Source: Actinomycetales bacterium
GTDB taxonomy: Bacteria > Actinomycetota > Actinomycetes > Actinomycetales > Dermatophilaceae
NCBI GenBank assembly: GCA_016710645.1
Contig: JADJVI010000008.1
Location: forward strand, 1-64,000
DNA length: 64,000 bases
Direction: 5' to 3'
Shown here: positions 1-9,438 of the stretch, one piece after another
Layout: the number at the start of each line of letters is the position of its first letter
Numbering within the stretch: position 1 is the stretch's first letter
Made by a program: the position numbers and the translations under genes
Notes under the pieces: generated by a model
What the model was told of the DNA's origin: nothing
Database searches by the model: none
Seen by the model: only the letters and a program-made list of their open reading frames with translations

Positions 1-20
1 CACCATGACAGGCTGACGGC

Positions 21-964
21 ATGCTCCTGCCTGGCCGAGCGCACCGCGATCCTCCTGGTGAGCCTTGCGGTGAGTTCGCTGTTGGTGTTCGGGTTCATGG
101 TGTTGCTGCCCGGTGATCCCGCCCGGGTGGCCCTCGGCGTCAACGCCACCGAGGCCGATGTCGCCACCCTGCGACGCGAACACGGCCTGGACCGCCGTTG
201 GCCACCCAGTTCCTCGACTGGCTGGGCGGGCTCCTGCGCTTCGACCTCGGCAAGAGCTACATCAGCAAAGCCGAGATCGCCCCGCAGATTGCCGACCGGT
301 TGCAGGTCTCGCTCATCCTCGTTGCCGTGTCCATGCTCGTGGCCCTGGTCATCGCGGTGCCGTTCGGCACCTTCATGGCGGTCCACCACCAACGTCCGGC
401 CGGGTTGGTGCTCTCGGCGATCTCCCCAGATCGGAGTGGCCGTCCCTGGCCTTCCTCGCCGGCATTCTGCTCATCACCGTCTTCGCGGTACAGCTCGGGT
501 GGCTGCCGGCCAGGCTGGACGCCACCGGCATACGATCCCGGCTTGTTCCTCAAACTGCTGCTGCCGGCCCTGTCACTGGGACTCGTGCAGGGAGCGGTGC
601 TCACCCGCTATGTCCGCTCGGCGGTGCTCGACGTGCTGCGCGAGGACTTCCTGCGCACCGCCCGCGCCAAGGGGCTCACCCCGATGCGCGCGCTGGCCTG
701 GCACGGACCGCGCAATGCCGCCGTCCCGGTGGTGACGGTCCTGGGGCTGCAACTGGCGACCCTGCTGGTGGGCGCGGTCGTCATCGAACGGGTCTTCGTC
801 ATCCCGGGCCTCGGGTCGCTGCTGCTGGACGCCGTCGGCAACCGCGACCTCATCGTCGTCCAGGACGTCGTCATGGTGCTCGTCGTCGCCGTGCTCGTCA
901 CCAACTTCGTCGTCGATCTGCTCTACCTCGTGATCGACCCCGGCTGCGGACGGGGACCCGATGA
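21..964 (+). pseudogene. Dpp/Opp-type ABC transporter permease, frame broken
   Basis: Inner-membrane permease of a peptide-type (Dpp/Opp/Nik) ABC importer. No single frame reads through. Frame 1 carries the N-terminal LLPGDPA segment up to about 195, frame 3 carries 198-425, frames 1 and 2 share 425-530, frame 3 resumes at 533-940, and frame 2 reaches the TGA at 962-964. Joined, the pieces give a normal-length permease with a typical cytoplasmic loop (REDFLRTARAKGL). I count about six single-base shifts, mostly in short G/C runs. The ATG at 21 is a likely start but needs one shift near 30. The stop overlaps the next start as ATGA. Intact overlaps and conserved peptide on both sides of each break point to sequence error at a contig edge rather than decay, though decay is not excluded. 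Confidence 0.75.
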
Positions 965-1886
965 CCAGCCCCTCCTGGCGCGGGGTCGTGGCGGCGCGGT
1001 GCCGGCACGTCAAGCGGGTTCTCCCGGCTGGCCACCGGGCCTGCTCCCGGCCTGGATCGCAGCGCTCCCGCGCAGGGGTCAGCGCGACCATCGCGGTTGG
1101 CGGGGGCATCGTCGGGCTCATCGTCGCCGTCGGCCTTCTCTCGCTGGTCTGGACGCCCTACGACCCGGGCACGATCGACCCCACCTCGCGGCTGCAGCTG
1201 TCCTCCAGCGCGCATTGGCTCGGCACCGACAAGTTCGGCCGCGACGTCCTGTCGCTCATCATGGCCGGGTCACGCACCACCCTCGTGGTCGGCGTTGTCG
1301 CTGTCGGCGTGGCTGCGATCGTCGGCGCCTGCTGGGGATCCTCTCGGCCATGGTCCCCAAATGGTGGGGCGAGGTCATCATGCGGGCCAACGACCTGCTC
1401 CTGGCGTTCCCGGCGCTGCTACTGGCGATCATGCTCACCGCGGTGCAAGGGCAAGGCGTGGTCACGGCGATGATCGCCATCGGGATCGCAAGCATCCCGT
1501 CCTTCGCTCGGGTGGTCCGCTCCGGTGCCATCGGGGTGATGAAGACTGAATACGTCCTCGCCGCCCGCGCGGCCGGACGACGGCCGTGGGCGATCGCGCT
1601 GCGGCACGTGCTGCCCAACGTCATGAACCTCGTCATCGTCCAGGCCTCGGTTTCCTTCGCGATCGCGGTCCTAGCGGAGGCCGCCCTGTCCTACCTCGGC
1701 CTCGGCGCACCCCCCCGGCACCCCGTCATGGGGCCGGATGCTCCAGGAAGGCCAGGAGTTGCTTTCGTCGCGCCGCGGCTGGAGGTCTTCCCCGGTGTTG
1801 CCATCGCCCTCGCCGTCCTCGGGTTCAACCTCCCTAGGCGACGGGCTGCGGGACCGTTACGACCCCGATTGCGAGACGGCCGATGA
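961..1886 (+). pseudogene. Dpp/Opp-type ABC transporter permease (second subunit), frame broken
   Basis: Second permease subunit of the importer, DppC-like. Frame 1 gives the N-terminal half, including HWLGTDKFGRDVLS, a signature of this subunit. Near 1334 one C seems missing and frame 3 takes over (MVPKWWGEVIMRANDLLLAFPALL, then ARAAGRRPWAIALRHVLPN, the EAA loop). Three or four further one-base shifts occur between about 1710 and 1865, one in a C run. The correct last frame ends at the TGA 1884-1886, overlapping the ATG of the ATPase gene at 1883. All segments match the family and no in-frame nonsense codon is needed to explain the sequence, so this looks like an intact gene read with indel errors. 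Confidence 0.75.
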
Positions 1887-2928
1887 GTATGCCGGTCCGC
1901 CCCGTCCCAGCCCAGATGTCGAACGACGTGCCCGAGGATGTGCTGCGTGTCGACGGCTTGCACGTCCGGGTCGGTGAGCTCGAGCTGCTCAGCGATGTCG
2001 ATCTCACCGTCCGCAGGGCGAACGCGTCGGCTTGATCGGCGAATCCGGTTCCGGCAAGTCGCTTACCGCGCTGTCGATCATGGGGTTGTTGGCCGAGTCG
2101 CTGGAGCCCTTCGGGTCGGTCACCGTGACCGGGCAGGACGGGCGGCATACCCAGGTCGTCGGCACCGCAGAAGGTGACCTCGCCGCCATGCGCGGGCGCG
2201 ATGTGACGATGATCTTCCAGGAGCCGATGACGGCCCTCAACCCGACCATGCGGGTCGGCGCCCAGGTCGCCGAGGTGATGCGGATCCACCGGACGGTGCC
2301 CGACCGGCATACCGCAGCCGCTCGTGCCGTCGAACTGCTCGACAAGGTCGGGTTGCCCGACCCTGCCGAAGCGGCCAAGGCCTACCCGCACCAGCTCTCC
2401 GGCGGGCAACGTCAGCGGGTCGTCGTCGCGATGGCCCTGGCCAACGACCCCGCCCTGCTGATCTGCGACGAGCCGACGACCGCGCTCGATGTCACGGTGC
2501 AGGCGCTCGTGCTCGACCTCATCGTCCGTGGGGTGGAGGCTCGCAACGCCGGGATGCTCTTCATCACCCATGACCTGGCGGTCGTCGCCAGCGTCTGCGA
2601 GCGGGTGCTGGTGATGTACGGCGGACGAGTCGTGGAGGCCGGGGACGTGCAGCAGGTGTTCACCCAGCCGCGCCACCGCTACACCCGCGGGTTGATCGGT
2701 GCATCCGACCTCGACCTCACCCGGCCCGACGGACGCCTCTACACGATCCAGGGCTCGGTGCCCTCGGCCGGGGCGCTTCCGCACGGGTGCGTCTTCCGAA
2801 ACCGGTGCATCCATGCCACGGTCGAGTGTGAGAGCCAGCCGCGCTGGGAGGGCAGCGGCCCAGAAGACGGGTTTGCGTGCTGGCACCCGGTGCGGGTCCG
2901 TGACGCGCAGGGGGTGGGTGGGTCATGA
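1883..2928 (+). CDS. ABC transporter ATP-binding protein (DppD/OppD-like), one frameshift near 2021
   Basis: Cytoplasmic ATPase of the peptide-type importer. From 2032 the frame is clean: Walker A GESGSGKS, Q-loop IFQEP, signature LSGGQRQRV, Walker B LLICDEPTTALD, H-loop THD, and the C-terminal cysteine-rich oligopeptide-transporter segment (CVFRNRC, FACWHP). The N-terminal part, from the ATG at 1883, is in another frame and ends in TGA. One extra G in the GGG run near 2021 would join them as VRRGERVGLIGESGSGKS. The real gene therefore starts at 1883, overlapping the permease stop. An alternative is a shortened protein from ATG 2032, which would lose the first beta strands and is unlikely to work. 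Confidence 0.85.
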
Positions 2929-3827
2929 CCGTCCCCGCAGCGCCCCAGGCTGAGGGTATGCCGTCATCCTCGCCCGCTTCGGCGGTGCCGGCCGTGCGGC
3001 TGCGCGAGGTCACCAGGGACTACCGCCGGCAGCGCACCTCGATGTTCACGCCGGCGCCGGTCGTGCGGGCACTGCGCGGGGTGAGCCTGGACATTGCACA
3101 AGGCCAGCGCTTCGGCATCGTGGGGGAGTCCGGCTGCGGGAAATCGACCCTGCTGCGGATCATCGCGGGCCTGGATCAACCGACCACCGGCAGCGTCGAG
3201 ATCGACGGCACCGACATCTCACGGCTTCCCGAGCGGCGGCTGGGTTTCCTGCGCGAGCGGCTCCAACTGGTCTTCCAAGACCCGATGGGCTCCCTCGACC
3301 CACGGATGAAGGTGCGCGACATCATCGCCGAACCCCTTGTCTCGCAAGGGAAACGCGACAACCTGCCGCGAGTGCTGGAGTTGCTAGAGGCGGTTGGGCT
3401 GCAGTCTGAGGCAGCCGACCGCTATCCCCACCAGTTCTCGGGCGGCCAGCGCCAACGGATCTCGATCGCTCGCGCCCTGGCACCCGACCCGCGCATCCTC
3501 GTCGCCGACGAACCCGTCAGCGCCCTCGACGTGTCGGTGCGGGCCCAGGTGCTCAACCTCCTCGACGAACTCGTCGAGCGACTATCCCTCACCCTCATCT
3601 TTGTGTCGCACGACTTGTCGGTGATCCGGCACGTGTGCGACTCGGTGGCAGTCATGACCCGGGGCGAGGTCGTCGAGGTCGGCGCCACCGAGCAGATCTA
3701 TCAACAAGCCGAGCACGCCTACACCCGCGCCCTCATCGCCGCCGCACCCCGACTGCGCACCGCGCTGGCCGGACGCACCGCAGCGGACCTCGCCGCTGAC
3801 ACCCTCGCCGCCAAGGAGAGCCGATGA
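2925..3827 (+). CDS. ABC transporter ATP-binding protein (DppF/OppF-like)
   Basis: Second ATPase of the importer, 300 residues, intact. Visible motifs are Walker A GESGCGKST (about residues 67-75), Q-loop VFQDPMGSLDPRM, signature FSGGQRQRI, Walker B ILVADEPVSALDVS and H-loop SHDLSVI. The PMGSLDPRM stretch after the Q-loop is typical of the DppF/OppF subfamily. The ATG at 2925 overlaps the stop of the preceding ATPase (ATGA) and the stop overlaps the peptidase start (ATGA), so five genes are translationally coupled. No substrate-binding protein gene is in the window; it may lie just upstream of position 1. Confidence 0.92.
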   Translation: MTVPAAPQAEGMPSSSPASAVPAVRLREVTRDYRRQRTSMFTPAPVVRALRGVSLDIAQGQRFGIVGESGCGKSTLLRIIAGLDQPTTGSVEIDGTDISRLPERRLGFLRERLQLVFQDPMGSLDPRMKVRDIIAEPLVSQGKRDNLPRVLELLEAVGLQSEAADRYPHQFSGGQRQRISIARALAPDPRILVADEPVSALDVSVRAQVLNLLDELVERLSLTLIFVSHDLSVIRHVCDSVAVMTRGEVVEVGATEQIYQQAEHAYTRALIAAAPRLRTALAGRTAADLAADTLAAKESR

Positions 3828-4861
3828 CCTGGACCGTGGGCCCGACCAACTCGCTCGTGGATGTCGCGGGAGTGCGCGTGGGTCACTACACCCGCACCGA
3901 CGACGGATGGCTCACTGGCACGACCGTCGTGCGGCTGCCGGTCGACGGTGCGGTGGCCGGGGTCGACGTTCGCGGCGGCGGGCCGGGCACCCGCGAGACC
4001 GACCTGCTCGACCCACGCAACCTCGTCGAACGCGTCCATGCCATCTGTCTGTCCGGCGGCTCGGCCTTTGGGCTCGCCGCGGCCGACGGAGTGATGTCGG
4101 CGCTCCTCACCGACGGCGTCGGCTTCCCCATGGGGGGCCCGGGCGAGGTCGTCCCCATCGTGCCTGGGGCGGTGATCTTCGACCTCGGCCGGGGCGGAGT
4201 CTTCGCCAACCGCCCGGACTCCTCTTTCGGGGCTGCCGCTTATGCCGCTGCCACCGATGCAGCCGTCGCCCAGGGCTGCGTCGGCGCCGGCACCGGCGCC
4301 AAGGCCGGCGGAATCAAGGGCGGGATTGGGTCGGCGAGCACGGTGCTCGCCGACGGCACGACGGTCGCGGCACTCGTGGTCGTCAACGCGGTCGGCTCTT
4401 GCGTCGACCCCCGCACCGGGCACCTGTATGCCGTCTCGCTCGGCTTCCCCGGCGAGTTTCCCGAAGTCGGCCCGATCGACCCGGAGCGCTTGGCGCAGGC
4501 CCGCGCTCGCGCTGCCGAGGAGGTCGGCCCGCTCAAACCCGCCCTCGCCACGACGATCGGGGTCATCGCCACCGACGCCACACTGACCAAGGCCCAGTGC
4601 GCCAAGGTGAGCGGCATCGGCCACGACGGGCTGGCCCGGGCGATCCGGCCGGTGCACACCATGTTCGACGGCGACACGCTCTTCACCGTCGCCACTGGAG
4701 CTCGCGGCGCGGACGCTGCACCAGACCCCTTCGCCTTCCACGCCCTCTTGGATGCAGCGGGTGACACGGTCACCCGGGCCGTCGGGCACGCGATGCTGGC
4801 CGCCACCTCGGTGCACCCGCCCGCCCGCACCATCCGCAGCTATCGCGACGCCCTGCTGTGA
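3824..4861 (+). CDS. P1 family (DmpA/BapA-like, S58) peptidase
   Basis: Predicted N-terminal nucleophile aminopeptidase of the DmpA family, whose members release N-terminal residues from peptides, some acting on beta-amino acids. The family's opening LVDVAGVRVGHYT is present, followed by TVVRLP, GGGPGTRETDLLDP, CLSGGSAFGLAAADGV and a glycine-rich GAGTGAKAGGIKGGIG stretch. At 345 residues it matches the family length. I did not try to assign the autocleavage residue. It is the fifth gene in a chain of ATGA overlaps behind a peptide importer, which suggests that imported peptides are its substrates (inference). No signal peptide is seen, so it should be cytoplasmic. Confidence 0.9.
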   Translation: MTWTVGPTNSLVDVAGVRVGHYTRTDDGWLTGTTVVRLPVDGAVAGVDVRGGGPGTRETDLLDPRNLVERVHAICLSGGSAFGLAAADGVMSALLTDGVGFPMGGPGEVVPIVPGAVIFDLGRGGVFANRPDSSFGAAAYAAATDAAVAQGCVGAGTGAKAGGIKGGIGSASTVLADGTTVAALVVVNAVGSCVDPRTGHLYAVSLGFPGEFPEVGPIDPERLAQARARAAEEVGPLKPALATTIGVIATDATLTKAQCAKVSGIGHDGLARAIRPVHTMFDGDTLFTVATGARGADAAPDPFAFHALLDAAGDTVTRAVGHAMLAATSVHPPARTIRSYRDALL

Positions 4862-4922
4862 GCCCCCGTCAGCCAACCCGACCAACCCAGCCAACCGAAC
4901 CGACCGGCCGAAGGAGTCCGAC

Positions 4923-5732
4923 ATGAGCGACACGATCCCCGATCTGAGCAGGTTGTTCCGTCTCGACGGCCGCCGAGCCGTCGTTGTCGGCGGTGGGAGT
5001 GGCATCGGCCAGGCTGCTGCCCTGGCCCTGGCTGCCCACGGCGCCGAGGTCATCGTCGCCGACCGCGACGAAGGGGCCATGGCCGCCACCGTCGCGGCCG
5101 GCGAAGCGGCCGGGACCGGGCGCGCGGGCGGGAGCCTCACGGCATACCGGCTGGACGTGCTGGCGGACGGGGCGATCGAGCGGGCGGTGACCGACCTCGG
5201 GGCCGTCGACGTCCTGGCCGTCACCCCGGCGGTCAATGTGCGCAAGCGGCTGCTGGATTACACCCGCGAGGAATTCGATCGGGTGGTCGACCTCAACCTC
5301 GGCGCAGCCTTTGAGCTAACCCGAGCCTTCGGCCGAGGGATGGCGCAGCGGGGCCGCGGCTCGATCATCGGGTTCTCCTCGATCCGGTCGCTGACCACCG
5401 AACCTGGCCAGGGCGTCTATGCCATGACCAAGGCGGGCCTGGTCATGCTGCTGCGCACCCTCGCCGTCGAACTCGGCCCGCACGGCGTGCGGGTCAACGC
5501 CGTTGCGCCCGGGGTAGTCGACACCCCGCTCACCGCGCCGATCAAGGCCCAACCCGACTGGTATGCCGCCTACGCCGACAAGGCGATCCTCGGTCGCTGG
5601 GGACGCCCCGACGAGTTAGCGGGCGCGGTCGTCTACCTTGCCTCGGATGCCTCCAGCTATGTCACCGGTTCGGTGATGTTCGTCGACGGCGGGTGGACCG
5701 CGGCTGACGGGCGGTTCGTCCCTCCGGCCTGA
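4923..5732 (+). CDS. SDR family oxidoreductase
   Basis: Classical short-chain dehydrogenase/reductase of 269 residues. It has an N-terminal nucleotide-binding glycine motif (VVGGGSGIG), a catalytic Ser in FSSIRS, the YxxxK pair as YAMTK, and the C-terminal YLASDASSYVTGSVMFVDGGW segment typical of FabG-like enzymes. The usual NNAG motif is replaced by TPAVN, which is atypical. The start is ATG 4923, preceded by GAAGGAGTCCGAC as ribosome binding site. It lies 61 bases after the peptidase and probably belongs to the same transcript. The substrate cannot be told. Confidence 0.9.
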   Translation: MSDTIPDLSRLFRLDGRRAVVVGGGSGIGQAAALALAAHGAEVIVADRDEGAMAATVAAGEAAGTGRAGGSLTAYRLDVLADGAIERAVTDLGAVDVLAVTPAVNVRKRLLDYTREEFDRVVDLNLGAAFELTRAFGRGMAQRGRGSIIGFSSIRSLTTEPGQGVYAMTKAGLVMLLRTLAVELGPHGVRVNAVAPGVVDTPLTAPIKAQPDWYAAYADKAILGRWGRPDELAGAVVYLASDASSYVTGSVMFVDGGWTAADGRFVPPA

Positions 5733-5765
5733 GCTGAGGTGATGCGAGAATCACGGTGCGCAGTG

Positions 5766-5783
5766 GGTGATCTCGGGATCACC
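5766..5783 (+). other. small inverted repeat between SDR and malQ
   Basis: A perfect 7-base inverted repeat (GGTGATC, loop TCGG, GATCACC) lies in the 103-base gap between the dehydrogenase and malQ. It could be a weak terminator of the importer operon or an operator for malQ. It has no T tract. Confidence 0.35.
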
Positions 5784-5835
5784 GCGCCCGAGCCACCCGA
5801 GTCGTTAATCCGCCCAGAGAACCCAAGGTAGGACC

Positions 5836-7980
5836 ATGCCGCACTCCGAGCCCGCCCCCAGCCTTGAGCAGTTGCAGGCGGTGGCCAAGGCCCACGGGGT
5901 CGGCGTCGACTTCTGGGGCTTCTACGGCAACCTGCTGCCGGTCCCAGCCGAGACCCTCATCCGGGTGCTCACCGCGTTGGGCGTCGACGTCTCGACCGGC
6001 CCGGCCTGTGAGCGAGCGCTCGAGGACCGGGTAGACCACGAATGGCGACAACTGCTGCCGCCGACGATCATCATGCGCGAGGGCAGCCCGACGAGTTTTC
6101 CGGTGCACGTCCACGACGGTGACCCGGTGCGGGTCTGGGTGATCGACGAGGAGGGCACCGAGTGGCCGGCCTACCCCGGCCAGCAGTGGACGGCTCCGCG
6201 GGAGGTCGACGGAGTGTTGCTCGGGCGCGCCACCTTCTGGCTCCCTCAGGACCTGCCGCTCGGCTGGCACGTCGTGCGGGCCGAGTCCCGCGGCCGCGAG
6301 AAGCAGTCGACCCTCGTCGTGGTCCCGCACCGGGTGACCACTGCCGACTCGCTCCCTGCCCGCACCAAGCGGGCCCGCACCTGGGGGCTGATGGGCCAGC
6401 TCTACTCGGTGCGGTCGCGTCGATCCTGGGGGATCGGCGACATCGAGGACCTGGCCGACCTCACCGCCATCGCAGGTGCCGCCGGCGCCGATTGGCTCCT
6501 GGTCAACCCCTTGCACGCTGCGGAACCCGTTCCCCCGCTTGAGGATTCGCCATACCTCCCGACGACGCGGCGGTTCTTCAGCCCGATCTACGTGCGGGTC
6601 GAGTCGATCCCCGAAGTCGCCTACCTCCCGCCGGTCTCAAGGGCTCGTGTCGCCGAGCTGGCCCGAATGGCCAGCGCCGCCAACGGTGACGCGACGCTGC
6701 TGCGCCGCGACCCGGCATACCAGGCCAAACTCGAAGCGCTGGAACTCGTGTATGCCGTGCCCCTCACCCCCGGCCGGGCGAGCCGGTTCGAGGCATTCCG
6801 GGCCGAAGCCGGGCCTGGCCTAGCCGACTTCGCGTTCTGGTGCGCCGTGCGCGAGCACCACGATGGCGACGAGGACCTATGGACCGAACTGTCGCCCACC
6901 GGAGAGCGGGCGCGGGCGCTGCGGCTGACCCTCGCCGACCGGATCGCCTTCCACGAGTGGATCCAGTGGGTCATCGACGAGCAACTGGAGACCGCCCAGG
7001 CCACGGCGACCAGAGCCGGCATGGCCATCGGGATCGTCCACGACCTCGCGGTCGGCGTACACCCCTGCGGGTCGGACGCCTGGGTGTTGTCGGACGTGCT
7101 GGTCAAGGGCGCGTCGGTCGGGGCGCCGGCGGATATGTACAACCAGCAGGGTCAGAACTGGTCCCAGCCGCCCTGGCACCCCGGGCACCTCGCCGATGCC
7201 GGCTATGCGCCGTTCCGCGACATGCTCCGCACCATCTTGCGCCACGCGGGCGGAATCCGCGTCGACCACGTGCTCGGGCTGTTCCGGCTGTGGTGGGTGC
7301 CGGACGGTATGCCGGCAAACGAAGGCACCTACGTCTACTACAACCACGAGGCCCTCGTCGGGATCCTGTGCCTGGAAGCTCAGCGAGCCGGGGCGGTCGT
7401 CATCGGTGAGGACCTGGGCACCTTCGAACCGTGGGTCCGTGACTACCTCGCCTCCCGCGGACTGCTCGGCACGTCGATCTTGTGGTTCGAGTATGCCGAT
7501 GGGGCGCCGATGCCGCCCGAGCACTACCGCCAGGGGTGCCTGGCGTCGGTCAACACCCACGACCTGCCGCCGACGGCTGGGTATCTGCGGGGCGACCACG
7601 TCGAGCTGCGCGAGGAGCTGGGCCTGTTGAGCCGCCCGGTGGAGCAGGAGCGCGAGGCGGATCGGGCCGAGCAGGAACGGGTGCTGGCCATGTGCCGCGA
7701 GCGCGGGTTGCTGCCCGCCGAAGGTGAGGCCACCGAGCAGGAGACCGTCGAGGCGCTCTATCGGCTGCTGGCCGCCGCACCGTCGATCATGCAGGGCGTG
7801 GCTCTTGTCGACGCTGTGGGGGAGCGCCGGGTGCAAAACCAACCCGGCACCGACGAGGAGTACCCCAACTGGCGGATCCCGCTCGCAGACGACACGGGCG
7901 CGGTGATCTATGTCGAGGACCTCGCTCAGCACGCCCGCGCGCAGAGCCTGTTCCGCGCCGTGAGCGACGCCCTCGCCTGA
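5836..7980 (+). CDS. malQ: 4-alpha-glucanotransferase (amylomaltase)
   Basis: Cytoplasmic GH77 enzyme that transfers alpha-1,4-glucan segments between maltodextrins. The 714 residues fit the actinobacterial form with an extra N-terminal domain of about 160 residues. Catalytic landmarks are the nucleophile Asp in RVDH (about residue 476), the acid/base Glu in GEDLG (about 524) and the third Asp in NTHDLPPTAGY (about 573). The loop MYNQQGQNWSQPPWHP is diagnostic of MalQ. The ribosome binding site AAGGTAGGA precedes the ATG. It is a stand-alone gene; no other maltose genes are in view. Confidence 0.96.
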   Translation: MPHSEPAPSLEQLQAVAKAHGVGVDFWGFYGNLLPVPAETLIRVLTALGVDVSTGPACERALEDRVDHEWRQLLPPTIIMREGSPTSFPVHVHDGDPVRVWVIDEEGTEWPAYPGQQWTAPREVDGVLLGRATFWLPQDLPLGWHVVRAESRGREKQSTLVVVPHRVTTADSLPARTKRARTWGLMGQLYSVRSRRSWGIGDIEDLADLTAIAGAAGADWLLVNPLHAAEPVPPLEDSPYLPTTRRFFSPIYVRVESIPEVAYLPPVSRARVAELARMASAANGDATLLRRDPAYQAKLEALELVYAVPLTPGRASRFEAFRAEAGPGLADFAFWCAVREHHDGDEDLWTELSPTGERARALRLTLADRIAFHEWIQWVIDEQLETAQATATRAGMAIGIVHDLAVGVHPCGSDAWVLSDVLVKGASVGAPADMYNQQGQNWSQPPWHPGHLADAGYAPFRDMLRTILRHAGGIRVDHVLGLFRLWWVPDGMPANEGTYVYYNHEALVGILCLEAQRAGAVVIGEDLGTFEPWVRDYLASRGLLGTSILWFEYADGAPMPPEHYRQGCLASVNTHDLPPTAGYLRGDHVELREELGLLSRPVEQEREADRAEQERVLAMCRERGLLPAEGEATEQETVEALYRLLAAAPSIMQGVALVDAVGERRVQNQPGTDEEYPNWRIPLADDTGAVIYVEDLAQHARAQSLFRAVSDALA

Positions 7981-8007
7981 CGCCGTGCTCGTAGTGGTCG
8001 CGGCAGG

Positions 8008-8289
8008 TCAGGCGGGCGCCGGGCCGCCGATCACGGCGTTCCACGGCCGCAGCACGTGGTCGGCACCGACACCGCCCGCCGTGTAGGGGTCGTTGTCGAT
8101 GACCTCCTGCGCGGCGGACTCGTCCGGGGCGTCGATGAGGACCAGGGCGCCGCTCCCGTCGCCGACCGGACCGGCATACACGACCGTGCCCGCTGCGTGC
8201 AGGCGGTTCATGTAGGCCAGGTGCTCGGGTCGGATCCGGGCGCGGGCGTCCATGTCGGCGTAGCGGTACTCCAAGACCCAGAAGCTCAT
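8008..8289 (-). CDS. YciI family protein
   Basis: Small (93 residues) cytoplasmic protein of the YciI/YCII-related fold. The body matches the family: an N-terminal strand FWVLEYRYAD, then RPEHLAYMNRLHAAGTVVYAGPVGDGSGALVLIDAPD, and a C-terminal NDPYTAGGVGADHVLRPW. Members have been linked to small-molecule dehydrochlorination or act as uncharacterised accessory proteins, so the function here is open. The start is the ATG whose complement lies at 8287-8289; the longer open frame upstream lacks family similarity. It is convergent with malQ. Confidence 0.9.
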   Translation of the reverse strand: MSFWVLEYRYADMDARARIRPEHLAYMNRLHAAGTVVYAGPVGDGSGALVLIDAPDESAAQEVIDNDPYTAGGVGADHVLRPWNAVIGGPAPA

Positions 8290-8359
8290 GGGCTCAGCCT
8301 GGCATAGCGACAGCGACAGGTGACGGGGTATGCCGTCGGACTCACCGCGAGTGTGTGGT

Positions 8360-9238
8360 TCAGTCCGCCTGCTGGCCGAGCCGGTTGACCATGTCCGCGA
8401 CGACCCGCAGCGGCTTGGGGTGCAGGAAATACGAGAAGTGGTCGGAGTCGACCTCGCGGTAGTCGACCGCAGAGCTGTCCGGAAGCGCCTCCAGCACGCT
8501 ACGGATGCCTGGGAGCTCACACAACTCGTCCTGCCGACCAGCGACGACGCCGAGGCGCATGCCGGTGGCGAGGATGTCCTGAAGGTCGGCCGCGCCCTCC
8601 TGCGAGATCGCGGCGATGTCGTTGCGCAGCTCCAGAGGGTGCGCCAACATTTCTTGGGCGAGCCGAACACTGGCCCCCACCAAGGTGATTCGGTCGAACC
8701 AGCTCGCCCGCGTGATGCTGTGCGCGCTCTCGGCCAGGCCCTTGGTCGCCAGCTCGCTCGGCTTGACCGCCCGGTCGAACCACGTCGGCGCCACCAAGGC
8801 GAGTCCGTGCACCAGGTCGGCCTGCTCGACAGCAGCCAGTCGCGCCGGGGCCGTCCCACGGGAGTATCCGGCGACGACGGTCGTGCCGGCGTACATGGTG
8901 TGTTCGTTGATGTGGCGGATGACCTCGCCGAGCACCGCGGTGCGGAACGGCAGGATGTCGTGGACCGCGAGCCGCTTCTTGGGGTATTCGATGACCGCGG
9001 TCATGACGTTGGCGGCCTTGACCAGCCCTTCGCAGGCGGTGCGGGCGGCGCCGAGCCCTTCGCCCCAGCCGGCGGAGTACGGCACCACGATGTCTGGCTC
9101 GCCCTGGATCCCGATCTGGCGAATGCTGGGGATGAACAGGGTGACGCCGACCCGTCCGGCGTTCCCCTCGAACGAGAGGTCGTCGAACCGGGTCTCCTCG
9201 ATGTCTTCGCGCGACACCTCGTTCACCGGTCTGGCCAT
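8360..9238 (-). CDS. alpha/beta hydrolase-like protein
   Basis: A 292-residue protein with an alpha/beta-hydrolase outline: a possible nucleophile elbow GYSRG (about residues 123-127), a later VVAGRQDELCELPG segment where the acid residue is usual, and a late His in SDHFSYFLHPKP. No signal peptide or membrane helix is seen. I do not recognise a specific subfamily. It is followed after a 70-base gap by the YciI gene on the same strand. A purine-rich GATGGAG lies just before the ATG as ribosome binding site. Confidence 0.75.
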   Translation of the reverse strand: MARPVNEVSREDIEETRFDDLSFEGNAGRVGVTLFIPSIRQIGIQGEPDIVVPYSAGWGEGLGAARTACEGLVKAANVMTAVIEYPKKRLAVHDILPFRTAVLGEVIRHINEHTMYAGTTVVAGYSRGTAPARLAAVEQADLVHGLALVAPTWFDRAVKPSELATKGLAESAHSITRASWFDRITLVGASVRLAQEMLAHPLELRNDIAAISQEGAADLQDILATGMRLGVVAGRQDELCELPGIRSVLEALPDSSAVDYREVDSDHFSYFLHPKPLRVVADMVNRLGQQAD

Positions 9239-9438
9239 GACTCCATCGTCTCTTCTGAGCTACTGACGAGTAAGTTACCGTCCCCAGCGTCCGGAGTCAC
9301 CACCGGACGGCAGGTCCTCGCAGTATGCCGGTCTGGCGCCTGACTAACGCGGAGCGCCGGTTGAATATTGGGTCACGTTCTGGGCGTGGCCAATTGCGGG
9401 GGTTCGCACAGTCACAGCTACGTCGGCCGACCCGGTCG

